Part shown: positions 56,892 through 64,000 of the stretch, piece after piece
How positions within the stretch are numbered: position 1 is the first letter of the stretch
Layout: every line of letters starts with the position of its first letter
Source: Erodium maritimum
Lineage: Eukaryota > Streptophyta > Magnoliopsida > Geraniales > Geraniaceae
Reading direction: 5' to 3'
Assembly (NCBI GenBank): GCA_963921825.1
Contig: OY997595.1
Coordinates: 15,369,228-15,433,227 of the forward strand
DNA: 64,000 bases
Made by a program: the position numbers and the translations under genes
Notes under the pieces: model-generated
Database searches by the model: none
The model's input: the letters and a program-made list of their open reading frames with translations, nothing else
What the model was told of the DNA's origin: nothing

Positions 56892-58463
56892 TGTCACGCC
56901 CCAAATCCGGTATTGACCGGACCCGTGACGTGACTTAGTGAAATTAAATAAAACACTTTAAAAGTAACGAATATCTGATAAAGAGGAAAGAAACTAAATC
57001 AACAAGAGTTTAAATTCCTGAGTCCTCTCCTCAGTCAAGTACACTTTGGAAAAATAGTGTGTCTCTAATGATATAAATAAACCCCATACATCCGCTAGCT
57101 CCTAGCTCTGCGTAACCCTCTAGTCCAAAGCATAACAATCACCTGTAGAAAACACGGTAAGGGGGTGAGCTTGACGCTCAGTAGGGAAAACACAGGAAGC
57201 CATCTCAAAACGGGTTTACCAGAAATTCATTCCACAAAATTAAAGGTGATTAAACAGTTTGATACAACGACGTGACACTTAAGGCAATTAAAGATAAAAC
57301 CCCCTTTTTAACCCGACACTCATAAATCCGACCGTACCAGCGTTAACTCAACACCATCCACTAAACCAAGGCACACACCGCAGGTAACAATCCACGTAAA
57401 ACACCCAAATACATTTCCAAACTAACTTTTAACGATTAAAGGAAAAAGGCAACAACGAGGAACTGTAACCCAAATTAAACAACCTTCACTTTACTCGACC
57501 AGAACTATCTCGAAAATCCTCGTCCAGAATCCTTTCCCTACCGACTCTCGGATAACCACAAAGACGACGTTCCCCTTTTTGCACGGAAGCCACACACAAC
57601 TCATAACAAGGAAAACACCCATAGTCGCAACACAGCAATACTCAATCCAATTTAGGTAACACTTCATCAAGTCAAGGTATTCTCAAACACACAACTCGTA
57701 ACCAAAGCACGGTCTTGGGAGCAACCCGCTCGGCCCGGCGTAGTCGTACGCAACTTTCCCCTAACACACAGTCAGGAGAGGCGGTCGACCTCATCGCGGA
57801 ACACATCTCTTCGCGTAACACATCGCGGACACAGCGTTTTACCGACACACGGAAGGTAGGGAAATCGCCTCTTCGTGCAACACATCGCGGACACAACGTT
57901 TTACCGACACACGGAAGGCAGGGAAATCGCCTCTTCGCACAACACATCGCGGACACAGCGTTTTACCGACTCACAGTCGGAAGGTAGGGAAAACACCTTT
58001 CTCGGGTAACCACAGTACCACAGTCACAATCACAATCACAGTCACAGGTAACCACAGTACCACAACCTCACTCACAATCACACTCACACATGGCACACTT
58101 TCCCAAAACATAGCAACACATGCTTCACCGAATATCACATATCATACTTCTCAATTTACCAAATATAGCAACACATGCTTCACCGAATATCACAGTCACA
58201 TTGCAGAGAGAAAACAAGAGAGAGAAGGAGGCGAGGGGGACGAAGACTCGGGAGTCGTGCGCGTCAAATGAGGTAACAAACCGTCCAGAACTATGGTTTT
58301 GTTCAGAGGGCTGGGCCGGTTTCGTGGGCCGCGCGCACTGGGCCTTGCTAGTTGGGTCAGATCCAACTGGTTGGGCCTGGTTCTATCCTGGCCCAAAAGT
58401 CATCCATATTCCCTTTCGCTTTAAAACCGTAATTTAAACCATTATGATTTTCAGGTCCTTACA
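56892..58463 (-). repeat. 5' LTR of element 2 (shortened)
   Basis: Same ends and order as the 3' LTR but only 1572 bp. About 1.5 kb, corresponding to 51731-53230 of the other LTR, is missing at about 58199, and about 60 bp between two ATTCC copies is missing near 58410. Confidence 0.85.
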
Positions 58464-58979
58464 AGAGTTAACTCTTAACCCTCACATGTCCCCTGCATGG
58501 GCAGTTGACCCGACGTACCATATAATGCTTCGTACGGTGCCATCTTGTTACTGGCTTGGAAGCTTTGTGCTAGTCACACTCGGCTAACTGTTTCCGGACT
58601 CCATCGTGAGGTACTCTCACTTCTACTATGCAATCATAGTGGTTGTATTAGTCCCCGCGGAACGCTGGCGTTCGGCCTTCACTTTTTGACGAATGATGCG
58701 CCTCGATACGAACTCTGCTCCCGCTCTCCGCATCCTGCTCCACCGGGAATGTCGCCTGATGTCGCGGTACCTCTCAGTGCTACCTGTCTGCATTGCAAGG
58801 CGCGAATGATGTGACTCTCGCAACACGTCGTCTCTGCCGCTACGTGGCACGAACACCCTCCTTGATCCGCTACATGCTCACGGCCTTCGGCGTCGTCACC
58901 GCTGAAAATTTTCTTCTAAAACTCTATTGTATCGGCATTGAGTATCGGTTCTTCACCATAACTCGGTCCAACTGCCGGT
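58464..58979 (-). pseudogene. Element 3 internal region, right part: pol scraps
   Basis: On the minus strand the right edge encodes VMVKNRYSMP (start of a gypsy reverse transcriptase) and MRIKEGVRAT further on. After a deletion comes the integrase-end motif APYEALYG in shifted frame near 58530. This is homologous to 53750-53900 of element 2. Bounded right by element 4, whose left flank is CCGGT (58975-58979). Confidence 0.65.
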
Positions 58980-61899
58980 TGTCACGCCCCAAATCCGGTA
59001 TTGACCGGACCCGAGACGTGACGTAGCGGATTTAAATAAAAAAAATTTAAAAAAATTAATATCTGAAAAGGATAGATAAAATAATTGTTTAGCAGTTCGA
59101 AACCTTGAGTCACAGCTCAGTCAAATACAATAATCCAAGAATAAAGGTACGTCTCTACGAACACAAATAAAGATAAACCCGGACCCTCGCTAGCCCTATG
59201 CTCCGCGATGTCCTCTACTCCAAGTTGAAGTTAAAACCTGTAGAAAACACGGTAAGAGGGGGGGTGAGCTTGACGCTCAGTAGGGAAAACCATAAAAACT
59301 TCCTCACTTCGGAGTTACCAGAAACGCTATTCCACAATTTAAATCACCCTGAAATACCCCTCAGTCACGATGGGACACATATCATCGGGACTCCTGGAAA
59401 CGTTCCCACAAGGAACACATATCATCGGGATTGCCGGAAATGTCTCCAAAGGGACCCAGATCATCGGGGTGAAACAAGATATCCTCCCGGAAACATCCCC
59501 GAAGAGACACATATCATCGGGGTGAAACAACTCTCTACGGACCACGTAGTATCGGAGTAAGACGACAAATAACACGGAAAACACTCAACGCCACAGACAC
59601 TGCAATACTCAGTCAAATTCAAAGCAATCACAAACACACAACTCGTAACCATCGCACGGTCTCGGGAGCAACCCGCTCGGCCCGGCGCAGCCGCACGCAA
59701 CTTCCCCAACACAAAGTCGGGATAAGCGGTCGACCTCATCGCGGAACACAGTGTTTTACTGATCGACGAAAGGCAGGGAAATCGCCTCTTCGCGGCCTCA
59801 TCTCTCGCAGTGCTCAACACAGTGTTTTACCGAGTGCCAATCGGAAGGTAGGGAAACCACCTCTTCGCGGGACACAGCGTTTTACCGACTCACGGTCGGA
59901 AGGTAGGGAAACCACCTTTCTCATGTAACCAAAGTCCCATAAACGCAACACTTTACCGATTACGCGCCAGAAGGTACGATACACCTGACGGAAGTACATC
60001 TCTCACACTTTACCGGCCGCGCATCAAACTAACACAATCACACTCAGAATCAGGGTCACAATCACATTCTCAAACAGGATCACAATCACAATCACAATCT
60101 TAATCACAACTACAGGTAACCACAGTACCACCACCACAATCCTGATCACGTCGGTCTATCACTCACCCGACCATATCACAACCAATGATTTACATCATAA
60201 CAATCACGGCACACTTGCTCACACGTAGCAACGACATGCTACACCGAATATAATATGCTTTGACCATTAATTACACTCACAATTGTTCCGCACTTACCAT
60301 CACTTACCGACACCACACTCCACGTGGTAACCCCTACCGGCTTAACCGATATTCAAACCCCAACATCCCCAGTTCAACAAATCAAAGAAACAGGAAGGTG
60401 ACTCAATCACTAATATGCATCACCAAGTTCAACTCTACTCGTTTTCATGTTCGTTATTAATTAACCGTTCAAGCAGCACATAGCACACAATCAGATACAC
60501 TCAACAAACAGTCCTACAGGCGCGACATGACCCGATTCAACGAACATGGCAATTCCCAAGACTGAAATCGTAAAAGTTCACAGTTTATACGTCTACGCTA
60601 ATTATCCACATCCTATATGCATACTAGATATTTAACCAGTTATTAGGTTTCCCTACAGGCATTCTAGTACATCCGAATAAAGCGGGTTTCAAGGTAATCC
60701 CTACCTCAAGAAGAACCACAACTGCGTATCCTAGCTGCTGACGTCCGGGCCTACCTCCGGTCTTCTCCGTGCTCGGGGTAAAGGCCTAATTTATTAAATT
60801 AAGTCCAATGGTTCGTTGTCCAAACGTCCTTTAGAAGTCCGATAAGCCCTTTGTATTTATCTGATTTTAACCCAATTTAATTAATTAATATTTTAATTAA
60901 CTGGTCTGACCCGGATCCGACCCGAGTCCGAAACCCAGACCCGAATCCGACCCGACCAAGTCAACAGACCCGGACCTGACCCGAGCCTGACCCAGACCCG
61001 GTCCAGATCCGATACAGGACCCGGACCCAAGCCCAACCAATTCAGGCCGAGGCCCAGGCCCAAAAATGTCAACGACGCGGCTCGGTTTTGGGTTTCAGTC
61101 TGGCTTCCTTTTCGGTGACGGCGACGGCGCCGGGAAGCTCGAGACGTTCTTCACGGCGGCGGTAGAGGCGTCAAGAGCTCGGAAGGTCGAGGAGAGGTCG
61201 TCCGGGCAGGTACTGAGCTTCACTGTCCAGGTCTGGAGGTTAGAGGAGCTCGTCGGTGCGATAACTCCAGATCTGGAGCCTTAAAGTTCCGGCGACCCTT
61301 TTCCGACCAAGCCCGGCTACCAAAAGCTCGCGAGCGTGAGGATTTCTGGGGAAAGAAGGGCGAGAAAGACGAAGCTGGTCAGGGAAAGAGCTCACCTCTA
61401 CAGGTTCGCTCGATTACGGTATGGCGAAGTTCGAACCTACGGCGGCGGCGCTGACTCTCGTCGAATCAAAGAAGAAGAAGGAAGAGGAGCGTGATGTTTG
61501 TGGTTTCTGGTACGGGGAAGCTTCAGTCGAGGGCTGAGGAAGAGAAACAGGCGAGAGAGAGAGAGGAGCTGGGACTCCGTCGCCGGCGAGAGAAGGTGGT
61601 GATGAAGTAGACGAAGCTCGGGAGGGAGAAAAGGAGGCGTCCTCGGGGTTTGTGCACGCTCAACGAAGGAGAAGGGGGTAAAAGGCGAGGTTAGGGTTTC
61701 AGTTTCATGGACTTGGGCCCGGACTGATGCGAACGCGCAGGTTGGGCCTGATTTGGCTCGGCCCAAAGGGCTGAGCTGGACCAGCCCAATCCCTTTTTTT
61801 TACTCTTTTTTTTCGCCCACGTTCCAAATTTTCGATTTGTTTTCCAACCCCGCCGTTTTAAAACCGTAATTTAAACTATTAAATAAGCAGGTCTTTATA
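58980..61899 (-). repeat. 3' LTR of element 4
   Basis: 2920 bp, sense strand from TATAAAGACC (the usual TG start changed to TA) to GGGGCGTGACA. It has a repeat block with CATATCATCGGG at 59370-59525, GTTTTACCGA/GGTAGGGAAA repeats at 59750-59970, and a GC-rich part at 60900-61700 with many meaningless frames. Confidence 0.85.
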
Positions 61900-61917
61900 G
61901 TTTACCCCCCTTAAAGG
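61900..61917 (-). other. Polypurine tract of element 4
   Basis: The minus strand reads CCTTTAAGGGGGGTAAAC, the same block as before the 3' LTR of the 27-36 kb element. Confidence 0.85.
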
Positions 61918-62719
61918 AATTTCGTCCCTCAATTTAAAACAGACATACTCCACTTCATCCTACCTCAAGGAACGTCCGATTAAAACTCTCAGTCCATTGT
62001 CTCCCAATTCACGGAACCACACAAACCAGTTAGTCGATACCAAAATCCATCGTCGGTAGGGACGTCGCACCGACACACACGTCTTGATCGAGATATCCCA
62101 TACCGGAACTGTCTGTCGGTATAGGTATCATGCCAGAACAATTCTCCCATCGCACTTAAAGCGGATCCAACACACAAACACTTCTCCTCACTATGACGAC
62201 ACTCTATAGCGTACTTAGCTAGGGTGTCAGACACGGGGAACGCATCAAGGTTCTAATCTTAGACCCTCGCGTCTCCTTAGGTGTATTGAAAAGCAGAAGA
62301 GTGCGGTGCCTGTGGGCTATGGGCCCACCACGCTTCCGCTGCGCCACTCTCATCTCAGCGTCACTCGGCCGCCTTCTCTTGCCGTTCTGGCGACGTAATG
62401 GTATTTCTACGGTCCTCCGCCGCTCGGGTACTAGTCGCTGATGAACGATCGAAGAACGCTTGATACCTCATAAATCGGTCCTCTTAACTTACTCAACACG
62501 CTTGAATAAAATCAGTCAATACAAAAAGGTCATTGAGATAGATAACGGTCCGCTACTCTCCTTCCTTACTCACGACTGACACTGGTCGACACCACCGCAC
62601 CCCCCAACTAGCGTGCTAAGGCGCAGGGTGAGCTTAACAGTTCTTATTTTCGTCCCAACATTTAAGCAACTAAGAAGAAAAAGAACGAGTGGGTACCCCA
62701 AAATCAAATGAAACAACAC
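61918..62719 (-). other. Non-coding stretch between gag and 3' LTR of element 4
   Basis: No pol motif in any frame. It holds ACCGGAA/GTCGGTATAGGTATC repeats (62030-62140) shared with elements 2 and 3, and the tRNA-like segment. Confidence 0.6.
62309..62353 (-). other. Initiator tRNA-Met 5' fragment inside element 4
   Basis: 45 nt match plant initiator tRNA-Met positions 1-45 with two mismatches (ATGAGAG for ATCAGAG; CATAGCCC for CATAACCC). Same orientation and same start and stop points as the copy in element 2; the flanks (GAG before, GCA(T/C)CG after) also agree, so both descend from one ancestral element. Confidence 0.85.
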
Positions 62720-64000
62720 TCAAAATTTAACTGGTAAGCACGTACCCTGATCGATCTCATGCTCGGGATGGTGTCCCTCAGCTCGACGACCGGTGATGGC
62801 ATAAGCTCTGCCTTGTGAAGTCCGTGGTCCCTGACTCGGTGGCGGTGGAGGAAGGGCCAGCTGTTGATCTGGCCTCTACTGCTGCCTCGGTGATGGCGCA
62901 CTCGCAGTTGGTCGGGTGGGTCTTGCCTGCTGAATCTGGCGCTGTCGGAACTTGGGTGCCTTTCCAGAGTGCGACTGCTGTGGCCACTGCGCTGACACCT
63001 CTCTACCTGACGAGGGGCACTGCATAGCCATATGCCCAAACTGTCCACATCTGAAGCACCGCTGATCTTTGCTACCCAGTCTGCCCACTGGTCCAGTCTG
63101 GCTACTAGCGGGACGAGCTGCAGTGCTCGCGTCCCACGGACAATCCCTGCTCAGGTGTCCCCGTCGATGACAACGGTAACACTCTGGCCCTACCTCGGAC
63201 GCTGCCGGTCCCACTGATGCAACTGATCCCATCGACCTCGACCCGCTAAACTACTGCTGGGGTCGGAAAGATCCAACAGTCCGTTGTCGCCTCTGGTCCC
63301 GCATCTCAGACGGTCTCAGAAAACCGCTAGGTCTCGGGCGACTCTCTCTGGCTCTAGAGATCTCGCTGAGGCACTGCTCCACGGCCAGTGCTTGATCCAC
63401 CATCTCGGTGTACACCTGAGTCCGAAAGGCGGCAAGTCGATCCCGGATCGGGGCGATGAGTCCCTCCCTGAAGCGCCTGCACCGGTTTGCCTCGTTCGCC
63501 ACCATCTCTGGAGCGAACGGGGACAACGCGGTAAACCTGTACTCGTACTCTGACACGGTCCTCGTGCCTTGTCGCAGATCTAGAAACTTCCTGTGTCGAT
63601 CATCCCGTGCGGACTCTTGGAAGAACTGCTCCAGAAACACAGCTCGGAAGCGGTTGTAGTCATCACTGACCCGCTCCTCAACACGCTCCCACCAGTGGAA
63701 AGCGTCGTCCCTCAGCTAATGAGCTGCAAAGGACACTCTCAGATGCCCGTCAGTGATACCAGAGGTGTTCAGGTTCCTGGTGACCTGCTGCAACCACCTC
63801 TCGGCCCTGTCGGGGTTGGGCTCCCCGGTGAAGATAGGCGTGTCCAGCCTCAGGAAATCCCTCAACGCATGTGCCACATAACTGTCGGCCTGCGTTGCTC
63901 TCATCTGCGTCACTGAGACAACTGCAGGTGTTGTCTCCCTCTGGGCAATAGCTGCCACAAAACCCTGCATGGTACGGGTCAGCTCGTCCAGGGCAGTCGT
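62720..64000 (-). pseudogene. gag: Gag of element 4 (N-terminus outside the window)
   Basis: One reading frame runs from the window edge to the TGA at 62720-62722, broken only by three TAG codons (about 63716, 63251 and 62876). Capsid-type blocks follow the intact gag of the 27-36 kb element: LDELTRTMQGFVAAI, GEPNPDRAERWLQQV, LRDDAFHWWERV, YRFTALSPFAPEM. Both zinc knuckles are complete, CYRCHRRGHLSRDC and CFRCGQFGHMAMQC. The last codons, QGTCLPVKF-stop, align codon for codon with QGTCLLCLL-stop of the intact copy. It was probably functional until the stops arose. Confidence 0.88.

Larger units (their letters stand above)
46958..58463 (-). mobile_element. Gypsy element 2 (minus), nested in element 3
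   Basis: Target duplication AGAGT at 46953-46957 and 58464-58468. 3' LTR 46958-53553 (interrupted by a solo LTR), internal region 53554-56891, 5' LTR 56892-58463 with large deletions. An initiator-tRNA-Met primer site lies next to the 5' LTR and a polypurine tract next to the 3' LTR. The coding region is a collection of gag, protease, reverse-transcriptase and integrase scraps. Confidence 0.9.
58980..64000 (-). mobile_element. Gypsy element 4 (minus), gag-only as far as seen, continues past the window
   Basis: 3' LTR 58980-61899, polypurine tract, about 800 bp of non-coding DNA with a tRNA-like segment, then a gag gene that runs off the right edge. No protease, reverse transcriptase or integrase lies between gag and the 3' LTR, so the element is of the same non-autonomous TR-GAG kind as 27138-36188. 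It is inserted in element 3. Confidence 0.85.

Noticed and set aside
58980..61899. 5' LTR of element 3
   Set aside because: Its right edge abuts a polypurine tract and no primer site lies on its left; its sequence differs from the LTR at 43022-46006. It is the 3' LTR of another element.
62309..62353. A functional initiator tRNA-Met gene (also at 54958-55002)
   Set aside because: Only positions 1-45 are recognisable; the T arm and acceptor 3' strand needed for a tRNA are missing.

Overview
This window is nuclear DNA of a flowering plant from a transposon-packed, gene-poor region. The plant-specific signs are a CLE signalling-peptide gene, plant PIF/Harbinger transposase remnants, LINE ORF1 remnants with a DUF4283-like domain and zinc knuckle, and Ty3/gypsy elements primed by initiator tRNA-Met with the polypurine tract and LTR ends common in Tekay/Del-like plant chromoviruses. 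I cannot name the species.

Left part (1-27 kb): the 3' end of an LTR element (1-1614); a broken LINE ORF1 (minus, 2614-3986); a retroposon-like block (4263-5275); four foldback MITE units joined by (TA)n tracts (5276-6668); a larger terminal-inverted-repeat element holding exon-like GC-rich DNA (6671-8195); a copia-like LTR scrap; a 2.4-kb retroposon carrying a hAT insertion (9920-12305); a MITE (12653-12980); a retroposon carrying a Mutator-like MITE (16089-16967); a 5'-truncated LINE with endonuclease, reverse transcriptase and RNase H remnants (18115-22773); another retroposon (22898-24153); and a second LINE ORF1 remnant (25070-27130). The only convincing host gene is a CLE peptide gene on the minus strand at 15312-15533.

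Middle (27-43 kb): a complete gag-only LTR retrotransposon (TR-GAG type, 27138-36188) with 3.1-kb LTRs that are almost identical, a 5-bp target duplication, a tRNA-iMet primer site, an intact gag and no pol. It cut the LINE ORF1 remnant in two. Then follow a short retroposon with a clean target duplication (36740-37422), an unclear retroposon-like block, and two PIF/Harbinger transposase remnants, plus strand at 40649-41966 and minus strand at 42533-43020.

Right part (43-64 kb): a nest of related gypsy elements, all on the minus strand except the solo LTR. Element 3 (3' LTR 43022-46006) sits in the second Harbinger element. Element 2 (46958-58463, target duplication agagt) sits in element 3, and a plus-strand solo LTR (47795-51252) sits in element 2's 3' LTR. 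Element 4 (58980 to the window edge) also sits in element 3. Element 4 is gag-only as far as it can be seen, and its gag ends at the same codon as the young 27-36 kb element. Elements 2 and 4 both carry a 45-nt sense-strand copy of the 5' part of initiator tRNA-Met, the tRNA that primes these elements. I regard this as the most unusual signal in the window.
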